A DNA stretch of 64,000 nt from the NCBI GenBank assembly GCA_963580285.1, contig OY757013.1, positions 154,803,900 through 154,867,899 on the forward strand, given 5' to 3'. This document shows, piece by piece, positions 44,673-55,137 of the stretch. Each line of letters begins with the position of its first letter. Position 1 is the stretch's first letter. Source of the DNA: Lucinisca nassula. Taxonomy: Eukaryota > Mollusca > Bivalvia > Lucinida > Lucinidae. The position numbers and the translations under genes were made by a program. The notes beneath the pieces are model-generated. The model ran no database searches, had not been told where the DNA came from, and worked only from the letters and a program-made list of their open reading frames with translations.

Positions 44673-44861
44673 AGAAAACATGTACACTCCATATTTTCCA
44701 CTTCTGTGGTGATGATGATGATGATGATTTCGTGTTTAACGACGCGTCAACCCTCTTGGTGGGTCATAAGCGTCAGTCAGTTAATGGTTAAACGGCATGA
44801 ATAATTATGACGATATTAAAAGTAAGAAGTCAGAATGATAATGTATAAAAATCTGAAACAG

Positions 44862-47800
44862 TTAAATCTTATGAAAAAGACCAATTTCTTTTAAGAATAA
44901 AATAATGTTATCAACAGGTACATCTCGAAACAGTTGTTGCAAAGTGTCAGCTTTGAAATATAAAATACGTGAGGGTGAAAAGTCAACACAGTCAATTAAG
45001 ATATGTTTCACAGTGAATGGCTGATCACAACCTACACAAGAAGGTTGATCATCACCATTAAAAATATAAGAATGAGTAACTCTAGTATGGCCGATGCGCA
45101 GTCGTGTTAATACTACGTCCTCTTTTCTGGAAAACTGTGAAGGAGAGCATTTTGTACTAACGACAGGTTTAATGGCATGGAGTTTGTTATTTATTGCACG
45201 GTCCCATTCGCCTTGCCATTCCGACAAGATGTATCGGTTGATAAATGGTTTAAAATTATTAAAAGGAATTTTAAAAACAGATGGATCAAGATTGAGTGAT
45301 TCCTTTGCTTTCTTGTAAGCATATTCATTGCCGACAATGCCAATATGGCTCGGAAGCCAACAAAACAAGATTTGGTGTGTTTTAGAAATTTCATGATATT
45401 TTTCGATCAATTTTTGAATTTGAGGATTTTTAGATGATGAATGGTCTAAAGCCTTAAGCACAGAAAGTGAATCAGAAAATATAATTGCTTTTTGAATTGT
45501 TGAAGAACTGATTAAATCTAAAGCTAGGTCTATTGCTTTGGCTTCAGCTGTAAAAATAGATGAACCATCTGGAAGGCGCATGGTTTTGTGCGTATCTTTA
45601 GAAACATACGCACAACCAACTTTATCTCCTTCTTTAGAACCATCAGTATAGACTTGCTGGTAATCATTGTAACGTGACTGCAGTACCTGAAAGTTTTGTT
45701 TGAGAAGCACTGGATTTGATTCGGATTTTTTTCGATCATGTAAGTCGAACAGAACAGAAGGTTGTTTAATACACCAAGATGGAACTTCGGCGGTTTCATG
45801 TTTTTGAATATTTTTAAGGTCGATACCTGAATTTTCCAGCAGTGGTAAAATACGTAATCCAAAAGGTTTGATTGCTGTGGGTTTTGTTTCATACTTATCT
45901 ACAAATTGAGGTGGAAATGGAATTTTGGATGCCGGGTTAGATGGATTTGCAGCAAGTCTGATAGCATACTGAAGAGAAAGTTTCTCTCTGCGCGCGGTTA
46001 AAGATGGTTCACCTGCTTCTACATAAAGGCTTAATACGGGAGAAGTACGGAAGGCTCCCATGGCCAGACGAAGGCCTTGGTGATGGATAGTATCCAAGGA
46101 TTTTAAATAGGACTTTCTGGCAGAACCATAAACAACAGACCCATAATCTAATTTAGATCTTATTAAACACCGGTAAAGATGTAATAAAGTATACCGATCT
46201 GCTCCCCAACTTGTATGAGCTAAAACTTTCAAAAGATTCAAAGCTTTTAAGCATTTCGCTTTAAGATATTTAATATGTGGAATAAAAGATAACTTTTGAT
46301 CAAATATGACCCCAAGAAATTTGGCTTCTTCAACAACAGGAATTTGTGATCCGTATAAAAACAGGGAAGGATGTTCGTGTTTCTTCCGTAGTTTACAAAA
46401 ATGAACACACTGCGTTTTCGACTTGGAGAACTTGAAACCATTTTTATCAGTCCATTCTTCTATTCGTTTTAAATTTTGTTGTAACTTTCGTTCAATTGTT
46501 TTCATATTTTTTGAACGGTAACATATACAAAAATCATCAACATACAATGAACAATCAGTTTTGTCGTCCAAACATTGTACAATATTGTTTATTTTGATGT
46601 TAAATAGCGTAGTTGAAAGAATACTACCCTGTGGGACACCCTGTTCTTGATCATAGAAATCTGACAGGGTAGACCCCACACGCACCTGAAACATGCGCTC
46701 CCCTAAAAAGCTTTCAATAAAACTGGGAAGTTTTCCTCTTAAGCCAATGTTATGTAGATCTTTCAATATTCCATAACGCCATGTTGTATCATATGCTTTC
46801 TCCAAGTCGAAAAAGACAGCCACTACGTGTTCTTTGTTAATAAAAGCATCTCGTATAAATGTTTCTAGTCTTATTAAATTGTCATTGGTACTACGTTCCG
46901 AACGAAACCCCGATTGATATTCTGAAATGAGGTTGTTGGACTCTAAGTACCAGACTAATCTCTTGTTTATCATTCTCTCCAATGTTTTACACAAACAACT
47001 TGTCAAAGCTATCGGACGATAATTTGTAGGTTCTGCATGATCTTTCCCTGGTTTTGGAATTGGTACAACTGTAGCTACACGCCAGCTCTCAGGACAGACC
47101 CCCGTTTCCCAAATATTATTAAAGATATCTAAAAGTGTTGTAAGAGAACTTTTTGGCAGATGCTTAAGCATCTGATAATGAATTTCATCGGGGCCGGTTG
47201 CCGTATCATGTGATTTTTCAATGGCTTCAACGAGTTCGGATAAGTTAAAAGGTGTGTTGTATTCTTCGTGGTTAAGGGATTTGAAGTTAAGATTTCTTTT
47301 CTCTTGGTCCTTTTTGAAATTTCTAAAAGTGTCAGAATAATTACGCGATGATGAATTTCTCAAGAATGTGTGACCAAGAGTATCTGAAATATCTTTTTTA
47401 GTTGAAGCTTTTGTGTCAAAACCAGTATTTAAATGTGTAAAACTAGAGGACTTTGTTTTTCCTGAAATTTTTCGTACCATATCCCAAACCTTTTTAATGG
47501 GGGTTTTGTAGTTCAATTTGGAGACATATTCTCTCCATGACTTTCGTTTGGAAGCTCGGATTGTTCGCCGAGCTTTAGCTCTAAAAACTTTAACATCGTT
47601 TAGCTTTTCTGAAGTGGGACTTTTGCAGAACTTATTTAGAGCCTGTTTGCGCTTTTGAATAGCTTCTTTACAGTCATTATTAAACCAAGGCTTGCTTTTC
47701 TTGGTATTTGTGGAGGTCTTTGGAATGCATTGTTCTGATATATTAATTAGTTTATCTGTGAAATCAGAAACAATGTCAGATGATTCATTTAAGTGATCAA

Positions 47801-48548
47801 TTGATAACTCTTCTTCACACAAATTATGGAATAATTCCCAGTCGGCCTTATTCATTTTCCATTTCTGGTTGCAGTCCTCATCTGTTTCATTTACACTCTC
47901 AATTATAACAGGGAAGTGATCACTTCCGCATTGATCATCATAGACATACCAGTCATAGTCTAATAAGAGAGATGGGTGACACAAAGAGAGATCTAAAGAA
48001 GATAAATGACCTGTTGCAGGGTGAAGATAAGTATAAGATTTATCATTCATCAAGCAAAGATCATTCGTTGCAATAAAATCTTCAATAAGTACTCCTCTGT
48101 TGTTGTTATCTTTACATCCCCATAGAACGTTGTGACCATTGAAGTCACCAACTAACAGAAATGGTGACGGAAGTTGATCCAGCAATGATCCAAGATGTTC
48201 GGGTTTTAAAGAAAATGAGGGTGGGATATATAGAGAGCAAATTGTAGTTTCTTTATCCAGAGAAACTGATACTGCTACAGCTTGAAGGTCTGTTTTTAAT
48301 TTGATCTCTCTTTGTGGTAAACATGATTTAACAAAAATTGAACTGCCACCAGATGGTTTGCTACCATCAGAATAGATATAGTTATATGTACTAAAACCCC
48401 TGACATCAATGTTGTCATCAGTTTTTAAAAAAGTTTCTTGCAGACAAAAAACCGATGGGTTTAATAAAGAAATAAGTAATAAGAGTTCATTATAATTTGA
48501 TTTAAGACCTCGACAATTCCATTGTATTATTTTGTGTATTAAATCCAT
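44862..48548 (-). CDS. LINE L4 ORF2: endonuclease, RT, RNase H (RNase H Asp changed)
   Basis: 1228 aa, open, with the same domain order and motifs as L1: QWNCRG, QETFL, GDFNGHN, SDHFPV, VFFDLEKAYD, YVDD, YTDGS, TAEAKAI, FSDSLS. The last RNase H acidic position is altered: NEYAYKK instead of NEYADKK (codon 1078, Asp to Tyr). This aspartate is one of the metal-binding residues in the RNase H family, so RNase H is probably weakened or dead while endonuclease and RT look intact. The C-terminal zinc knuckle is kept. Confidence 0.93.
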   Translation of the reverse strand: MDLIHKIIQWNCRGLKSNYNELLLLISLLNPSVFCLQETFLKTDDNIDVRGFSTYNYIYSDGSKPSGGSSIFVKSCLPQREIKLKTDLQAVAVSVSLDKETTICSLYIPPSFSLKPEHLGSLLDQLPSPFLLVGDFNGHNVLWGCKDNNNRGVLIEDFIATNDLCLMNDKSYTYLHPATGHLSSLDLSLCHPSLLLDYDWYVYDDQCGSDHFPVIIESVNETDEDCNQKWKMNKADWELFHNLCEEELSIDHLNESSDIVSDFTDKLINISEQCIPKTSTNTKKSKPWFNNDCKEAIQKRKQALNKFCKSPTSEKLNDVKVFRAKARRTIRASKRKSWREYVSKLNYKTPIKKVWDMVRKISGKTKSSSFTHLNTGFDTKASTKKDISDTLGHTFLRNSSSRNYSDTFRNFKKDQEKRNLNFKSLNHEEYNTPFNLSELVEAIEKSHDTATGPDEIHYQMLKHLPKSSLTTLLDIFNNIWETGVCPESWRVATVVPIPKPGKDHAEPTNYRPIALTSCLCKTLERMINKRLVWYLESNNLISEYQSGFRSERSTNDNLIRLETFIRDAFINKEHVVAVFFDLEKAYDTTWRYGILKDLHNIGLRGKLPSFIESFLGERMFQVRVGSTLSDFYDQEQGVPQGSILSTTLFNIKINNIVQCLDDKTDCSLYVDDFCICYRSKNMKTIERKLQQNLKRIEEWTDKNGFKFSKSKTQCVHFCKLRKKHEHPSLFLYGSQIPVVEEAKFLGVIFDQKLSFIPHIKYLKAKCLKALNLLKVLAHTSWGADRYTLLHLYRCLIRSKLDYGSVVYGSARKSYLKSLDTIHHQGLRLAMGAFRTSPVLSLYVEAGEPSLTARREKLSLQYAIRLAANPSNPASKIPFPPQFVDKYETKPTAIKPFGLRILPLLENSGIDLKNIQKHETAEVPSWCIKQPSVLFDLHDRKKSESNPVLLKQNFQVLQSRYNDYQQVYTDGSKEGDKVGCAYVSKDTHKTMRLPDGSSIFTAEAKAIDLALDLISSSTIQKAIIFSDSLSVLKALDHSSSKNPQIQKLIEKYHEISKTHQILFCWLPSHIGIVGNEYAYKKAKESLNLDPSVFKIPFNNFKPFINRYILSEWQGEWDRAINNKLHAIKPVVSTKCSPSQFSRKEDVVLTRLRIGHTRVTHSYIFNGDDQPSCVGCDQPFTVKHILIDCVDFSPSRILYFKADTLQQLFRDVPVDNIILFLKEIGLFHKI

Positions 48549-48578
48549 TTTATGGAGAGATATTTATTACACTAGAAA

Positions 48579-49949
48579 CTAAATTGGAGGTGCAATTGGT
48601 GATATCGCTCTGCTATTACCACTTCGTGGTGTTGTTGACCTCGATCTGTTATTACCACTTCGTGGTGATGGAGTTTCAGTGAGCTCCATATCGCTGTCAC
48701 TCAAAGATCCGAATCTGTTCTGATATTTTATACTGTCTCTTTCCATTTTACGTGGTCTGTCTGTTTGCTTTTGAGATGTTTGTTGTTTTAAAGATGTTTG
48801 TTGTTTTAGAGATGTTTGTTGTTTTAGAGATGTTTGTTGTTTTTGTTGTTGTTTTTTTAAATCGTTTTTCATCATTTCCAAAGTAGCGTTTTTCAATATT
48901 TTGTCTTATTTTTTGTCTGGAATTGGCTGTGGTGGTGGTGCTTGAATGTTAGCATTGTTGGCTTGATCTTCAGTTTTGCTTTTTGTTGTTAATTTTTGTA
49001 AAGGTTCGAGGCCAGGAATCGGATCAGTTTGAGTGACAGCATCTTCAACAGGTACCTTTTTAGCAGGTGACTGTGCGATGCTGGCATAACTTACACCGGG
49101 AATAGGGGTGGGGGACTCAACTATTTTCCGCGCTTCAGGGAACGAGATGTTTCGGGTGAATTTGACCGTGAGTATTTCTTTTTCTTTGTGCCAAACATTG
49201 CATTCTTTAGAGTTGGCGCTGTGTTTTTCCCCACAATTAACACAGTGGGGTTCGTTTTTACACGCTTGTTCCGTGTGATTTGCAGGCTCGCCACAATTTG
49301 CACAGAGAGGATCTTTTGTACATCGATTTTCGTGATGTCCATACTTCTGGCAATTGTGGCAGCGTAACGGATTTGGAATGTATATTTCCACGTCAACTCT
49401 AAAGTATGCCACTTTGATGTTTTTAGGTAATACTGGTGTATTAAATGTAAATACGAAAGTGTTTGTATCTTTTAACTGCCCGTCGCGTTTGATTTTAAAG
49501 CGTTTGACAGCAGTTACTCCTTGCGATCGGGTGCCCTCGAGAATCTCCTCCTCGCTGGAGTTCCTCAAATCCGGGCAACGGATTACCCCCTTTGAGGAAT
49601 TCAGCGAGGTATGAGGAATTACTCTCACTTTCAAATTGTGGAAATCAGTCGTCCTCAGGAGATTCTCTGCGTGAGATTTTTTACCGATCTCAACGAGCAA
49701 CTGCTTGGACCTGTATAATTTCTTTATATTTTTAGGTTCACCAGCAATACCGGAGATGACTTTCTGAATAACAAAAGGTGAAAGGGATGTAATAGGTTGA
49801 TTGTCATCTCTACTTTCTATGATGAGGAAGCGCGGGAAATTTTGAGTCGTGTTGTTGCTTGATGTTGGAATGTTCTCGCCGTTGTCCGTCATATCAGCAT
49901 CTGATGTGTCGTCTTGGGTAGGCTTTTTTCTCTTTTTATCAATAGCCAT
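48579..49949 (-). pseudogene. LINE L4 ORF1 with one internal stop, divergent type
   Basis: Starts MAIDKKRKKPTQ at 49949; an in-frame upstream Met at 50015 lies in 5'UTR-like sequence. Layout as in L1 ORF1: NFPRFLIIESRDD, SSKGVIRCPDLR, FTFNTPVLPKNIKVAYF, knuckles CHNCQKYGHHENRC, CANCGEPANHTEQAC and CVNCGEKHSANSKEC, then KEKEILTVKFTRNISFPEAR. A TAA at 48906-48908 ends it after 347 codons. The same frame continues for 105 codons with a (TSLKQQ)n peptide repeat and the FGSLSDSDMELTE tail shared with L1. By eye, roughly half the positions of the central region match L1, far fewer than for ORF2. Confidence 0.85.
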
Positions 49950-50492
49950 GATGAAAAGATTGCGTGATTCGTCATCTGTGCTCTCCGCCCACCGTGGAGC
50001 CCTACAAGGGAACACTTTTAACGAGTGGATTTCCTACCTCAAGTGTTAGAGATACACAGAAGATATACTCGTACGAGCAAAAAGCTGTACGATTGGTCCA
50101 TTTAGCCGCCGCCTTCTAGAAATGGAAAGGTTGTGAAAAGACTTTATGAGCAAACGGTGTGTATTCAGGATGATACAAAAGACAAGGAAGAGAAAGTAAA
50201 AGGTTATTCCTAGGGCATGGCGCGACCAGCCGATTGACCGTGCCGGACCGCACGACCACCCGTCTAACCGAAATCCAGGCCAAAGAGGCGTGTTGAGTAC
50301 CTGAAGCACTGAACTCCAGATAACCCTCAACCTCCAGGACCCCTTCATCCGGCTTACGGGACGCCACCCACGGCAAACGGGTGGTACTTCCTTTAGCTCT
50401 TCCCAGTGGGCACGAAGACCACAGCAGCAACGTGCCCAGTGGGAATTGAGCCCCCAGGGCCACGGCAAGGCAGGAAGTCTAATACCTGGGGG
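49950..50492 (-). promoter_or_regulatory. LINE L4 5'UTR
   Basis: The outer 250 bases resemble L1 and L2 well, including the CCCCCAGG/CCTGGGGG pair and the TTCCCACTGGGCAC hairpin. The inner part towards ORF1 is more diverged. Confidence 0.5.
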
Positions 50493-50539
50493 CACTTCTG
50501 TGGTGTATTCCTTGCTACCACGGGATAACCCTTTCTAGA

Positions 50540-52349
50540 ACAAATTCATTTTAATTTGATGCAAGACCGCGACAATTCCATTGTATTATTTTGTGTTTTT
50601 GGGCCCATTTAATGGAGAGATATTTACATGACTAGAAGCTGACGAAATTACCTACTTTACAGTAGGTAATCTGATAAGTCTGCCACCTTTGCGAGGACTG
50701 GTTGGAGCATCATCACCATCCATTAATTCTTCATCGTCCTCGTCAAGAGGTAAATCAACTTGCGAATAATGTATTCGATCGGATCTTCCGATCCCTTACT
50801 GGTTCTTTTACATGCGACGCTAGCTGCGGTTCGGTCGTTGTCGACCGATCCGGCTGCGCCATTTGACAAATTGGTTGAACTTTGTGGTGCTGGAGTAGAT
50901 TTAAGCACCAGATTTGTTCAGTCCGGCAATGTCTGCTGTTTGTGACTTTTACATCAGCTCCCTTTGTGATGCTGGAATAACTTGTGATTGATGTTGTGTA
51001 TCGCTCTTCAAAGTTATTCGCGCTTCCGGAAACGTTATCGACCTTTGGTATTTGACAGTATTTCTTTTTTTTTTATTCCGGACAATCTCGAGAGCAAAAC
51101 AGCATGTTTGCCACCAGTTGACGCATTTTGCCTCATTCTAACAGTTTTGATGATTATCGACGTTTTACTTCACCACAATTTGGACAGAGTTGTTTCGTAT
51201 GACATCTGCTTTCGTGGTGGCCAAAAACCTGACATGAGTAACATCTGAGAGTGTTGGATACAAACAGAAAGATATGCTTCTTTGATTTCTTGGGCGGAGA
51301 ACTGGTGTATTAAACGTTAACACGTAAGTATCTGTGGGCTTTAACACACCACCTTTACGAACTTAGATATTACAATGACGCCTTCATCTCTCAAGTTGTC
51401 AATTATCTCTGCAAAGACGCAACTCTAGGCTGCAGATGTCACCTTTACACGAATTTAGTGTTTTGTGCAGAGATACTTTGACTTTGAGGTCAAAAAATTT
51501 TGTGGTACCAAGCAGGCTTTTCACCTGCTGTTCTCTCCCGACTTCCAAGAGGAGATCACCTGATGCTTTGTGGATGTCCGGCAATGGACACTTTGCGCTT
51601 TTCGATCACAAAGGGCGACAAATTTGGCAGTGCTTGTATCTTTAACTGATGTCATAACTAAGAAGCACGAAAAATTCAAGACCTTTGGAGCTGCAGACTG
51701 CTGACTAGATTGCTGACTAGGATGCTGAATAGGATCATCCGATTCGACGAATCCTCATCTTTTGTACGTTTGATTGCGTTGCTGTTATTCGTTTTATGCT
51801 TCCGTGTGAAGAAAGTTCGTCCCAAGTGCTCTCCTATCCCCAGTGGAGCCTTACAAGGGAACACCATAATGGAGTGGTTATCCGACTCGCAGGTGTTAGA
51901 GATACACGTGAGATATACTCGCATAAACAAAAAGCCTACACGATTGGTCCGTTTGGTTGCCGCTATCTAAAGATAAAAAGACACAAAAGGGTAAGTATAT
52001 GGGCATATGGTTGGTATCGGGAAAGATACAAAAAGAATGGAAAAAAAGCAAAGAGGTATCTCTAGGGCTTGGCGCGACCAGCCGATTGACCGTGCCTGGC
52101 CGCATGGTCAGCCGTCTACACCGAAAAGCCAGGCCAAAGAGGGGTGTTGGGTACCTGAAGCACCGCAACCTCAGGTAACCCTTAACCCCCAGGATACCTT
52201 CTTCCGGCTTACAGGACGCCATCGACGGCAACAGGTGGGTCTTCCTTTAGCTCTTTCAAGTGGGCACAGAGACCACAGTGGCAATGCGCCCAGTTGGAAT
52301 TGCCCCCCCCCCCCGGGCCACAGCAAGGCAGGAAGTCTAATACCTGGGG
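50540..52349 (-). pseudogene. Old LINE: 5'UTR, ORF1 and start of ORF2
   Basis: The 5' start lies at about 52349 ('ctaatacctggggaag' on the plus strand). The 5'UTR, an ORF1 broken by many indels, and the first 20 or so ORF2 codons follow. ORF1 remnants include STPAPQSSTNLSNGA, DLKVKVSLHKTLNSCKGD and the third knuckle region; ORF1 is closer to L2 than to L4. It ends at ataaccctttctaga (50525-50539). The rest of this element is probably 33475-35878. Confidence 0.8.
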
Positions 52350-52526
52350 AAGAACTTCCGAAGTTTCACCAGCTAACATCACTTATGTACAAAGCCGACG
52401 TTATCCGAAAATTTGGACCATCATGACGTTAAAATTCGCGTCTGAGCTGTCCTGTATTTTTTATTAAATAATCTTTTACCTTAATTACCCTTTTTTCGGA
52501 ATAACAAAATAAATTTTACATTCATA
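52350..52526. other. Unassigned spacer
   Basis: No supported feature. Confidence 0.35.
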
Positions 52527-52740
52527 AGAGGGTGGTAGTAAAAATGTCACCCTTCGGAATATAAATGTCGAACCTCGGCTGACAGACTTTCGAATGAGTC
52601 CTTAAACCGAGGTCCCGTCTCCGTATGACCTTAGCTGTTGGAGGGACGTAAAACTAAAACTCACTCACTCACTCAAACCTCGGCTGCGTCTCGGTTAATA
52701 TCCATATTCCTCAGGGTAACAGTTTTCACTATTACCCTCT
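52527..52740. mobile_element. MITE-like hairpin interrupted by a SINE
   Basis: 'agagggtggtagtaaaaatg' with 'tcacccttcggaatat' on the left corresponds to the reverse complement of the right side ('agagggtaatagtgaaaac', 'gttaccctgaggaatat'). 'aacctcggctg' occupies the centre. A 94-bp SINE fragment lies within it. Confidence 0.55.
52582..52675 (+). mobile_element. 5'-truncated SINE-C with ACTC tail
   Basis: Ends 'ttggagggacgtaaaacta' and (ACTC)n. The 11-bp aacctcggctg flanks it at 52571-52581 and 52676-52686. The tail resembles those of SINE-A, SINE-B and the LINE. Confidence 0.8.
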
Positions 52741-53261
52741 CAGGAATATAGGACTAAATATTTATATAGTAGCACGCGGTAATGCAATTTTAGAGTTACG
52801 AAAGTAAAAGCCCTGTCACATTATGCCGCGTTTCCACTGCAATGGCATGGCGTTGTTATATTTGCAGAAGCGCTGTGAGATCGCAAGAAAAAAAATGTTA
52901 TTTTTCAAGAAAAGACCTGTCACTGCGTCCTAACAATGATGAAGGGGTTGCCGGTACGTTCGGAGCGCACTGAAGTTTCACTGTGCCAACACTGGCCTGA
53001 CGCCGTGTTGAAGACGTTCGTTTGCGCTATATAGCGAATTGTATACACACATCTTAATCAGTTATATGTTTACTCTCGAACAATTGAGATGGTTAGAAAG
53101 TTGAAGAAGGCAAGGAAAATATCCATCGCAAGCCGAAGCAAGTTCGTCATCATCACTAGCCGTAGCAAGTCCCCCGCCATCAAAGTAACTGCCAGGGTAT
53201 GAGTCCTCACCCCAGTTGCAGGTTTCTTGGGCGAGCACTCTATAACACAGTCCAACCTATA
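52741..53261. other. Unassigned region, possibly a TIR end
   Basis: Starts with 'ccctgtcacattatgccgcg' near 52813, which resembles the reverse complement of 55445-55463 ('ttgtcacaccaggtccgcg'). It could be one end of a DNA element invaded by the Penelope-like copy. Weak evidence. Confidence 0.3.
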
Positions 53262-55137
53262 AAACAGAAGTTGAGGCAATGGTCAGGATTCGATACAATA
53301 AACGCATAGCTCCCATCAGAGACACCAAAGGGAAAGAAAAAAAAAACATGAAACAACAGACACTAATAGAAAACATCAATAGCGGAAAGCCAAAGGGACA
53401 GTTACTTTCCCACAAAATGGCCAATAGGCTATCCAAAATAAAAAAAACATATAAGCGACACAAAAATAAATGACAGAAGAACCGCCTTGAAACGGTCAGC
53501 GGAAACGAATTCCACTGGTGGGGGGGGGGTGCTTAAATCGATTTTACGTGACCACAATCCTCGCCTTTACTTCCGTCGCGATTAAGACAAATAATTTGTT
53601 TAGTCCGTATGAAGGCCTCCTAACTCATCAGTGCAACATCTCCGTGAACACAAAAATCAAACAACCACAGAGATGAAACAACGGTCAGGACCCGATGGGC
53701 CCGACCAGAGACAGAGCACCAGGTACCAATTAGCGTTCACGCTGGAACCGTCATAGAATCTGAGGCCTAACCCGCCGCACCGGCGTGCTATTAAAGAAGG
53801 AAGCAAAGTTGTCAACCGTGATTCGGTTAACTACCATGCATGCAGTCTGTCGCATAACATATATGTTGTACCCAATCTTTTTACATCGAAGAATGATTTG
53901 ACGAAATTGGGTGCTGAAGTCATTGCGGTTATATATTTTTCAGGATTTATATACAAAGTCTCCATAAAATTCGGGTTCCGATAGACCTTGTTGCAGAAGA
54001 GTTTTAAGTCCAATATTGAATTTAGAAATTAAATCAGAATGACGTCTATAAAATTTTGAAAAGGCTTTGCGTAGTTTATGGTACCGATAGCCCTGATTAA
54101 GAAGTTTGGCCGTTAACAATTTATTACGAGTGTTGACGTCCGTTACATGACTACACACTCTGGCAAATCGAATTAAATGCGAAATATAAAAGCGATAGGA
54201 TGGCGCACGAGGAACATCACCATCCAAAAAAGGAAAATTTTACAATCTCAAAATCAAAATCATCGCGTTTATCATAAATTTTGCAAGAAACAAACCCATC
54301 TACAATAGTTAGATGTAAATCCAAAAACGGTGCCTCGGTGTTAGAAGAATTTGCTTTATTTAACTGAAGTTCGGGGGGGGGGGGGTAAATTTGACTGATC
54401 AAAACATCGAAATAGTTATTGTCAATATTTAATACATCACCGAAATATCTAGCAGTTGAGCCAAAAGCTTCAATAATTTCAGACTGGTATTCAGCAGAAA
54501 CGGACATCATGAAGTCTCCCCCATAACAAAACAAAACCAGATCAGCCACAAGTGGTGCGCAATTAGTACCCATCGGAAAACCCGCAACTTGTCTTAATAA
54601 CTTAGTACCAATTCTTATGCACATATTGTCATGTAGAAAGGTGAGAGCATTCTGACGTGATCATAAAGTATAATTTTTATGCTCTTCTGAAGTGAAAAAA
54701 GCATTTCTTACATTGCATGCAAGATAGAGGGAGTCTTCCCTATGAAATGTCCATTCAATTGAATCATTAAGTTTTCTTTTATGAGATTATGAGAAAGTGT
54801 AGTATAAAGGGTGGAAAAATCATAAGTAGACAGACTTGAAGCACCAAAACGCCTGGATTTCAATTTATTTAAAACTTCATTAGAATTTTTTATAGACCAA
54901 AACAGATTTCTACCTGATCTTTCAAAGACTGTCGCAATATGTTCACATGGTTTTTGATGGTAGTAAAACATGAAGTTTATAATTTGGAGAGTTTAGAGGT
55001 GGTACAAGAGCTTGAATATGCAACAAACCGTGCTTTGTATGGTCTTTTATGAAGTTTAGGTAACCAATATAACGTAGGAAGCTTGTCTTGGACTTCTGTA
55101 ACACAGACAGCAAACTTGGTGGCTGAAGCCAAGCCAC
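53262..55137 (-). pseudogene. Penelope-like element: 3' end and most of the RT ORF
   Basis: From the 3' terminal block (53262, 'gaagttgaggcaatggtcag') through the shared non-coding blocks, with a deletion near 53700, to the RT frame at about 53818-55137. Recognisable on the minus strand are FARVCSHVTDVNTRNKLLTAKLL, FPMGTNCAPLVADLVLF, TEAPFLDLHLTIVDGFVSC, YDFSTLYTTLSHNLI and LPTLYWLPKLHKRPYKARF. At least four frameshifts separate these pieces. A poly-G run (54373-54384) lies in the reading frame. Non-functional. Confidence 0.65.

Larger units (their letters stand above)
44712..50492 (-). mobile_element. Full-length LINE (copy L4) with divergent ORF1
   Basis: Flanked by the 13-bp duplication cacttctgtggtg at 44699-44711 and 50493-50505. 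3' trinucleotide tail, ORF2 of 1228 aa almost the same as L1, a 30-bp inter-ORF gap, an ORF1 only distantly similar to L1 and L2, and a 5'UTR with the CCCCCAGG start and hairpins. About 5.78 kb. It looks like a mosaic or a sister lineage that shares ORF2. Confidence 0.92.
44489..50524 (+). repeat. Hammerhead-bearing dispersed repeat, interrupted by LINE L4
   Basis: 44489-44711 plus 50506-50524, joined across LINE L4, match the minus strand of 18213-18350 over the region from the hammerhead to 'ttccttgctacca' and 'gggataacc'. The 13-bp cacttctgtggtg at the junctions is the L4 target duplication. The element type may be a Penelope-like or retrozyme-like terminal repeat. The full element boundaries are not visible. 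Confidence 0.55.
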
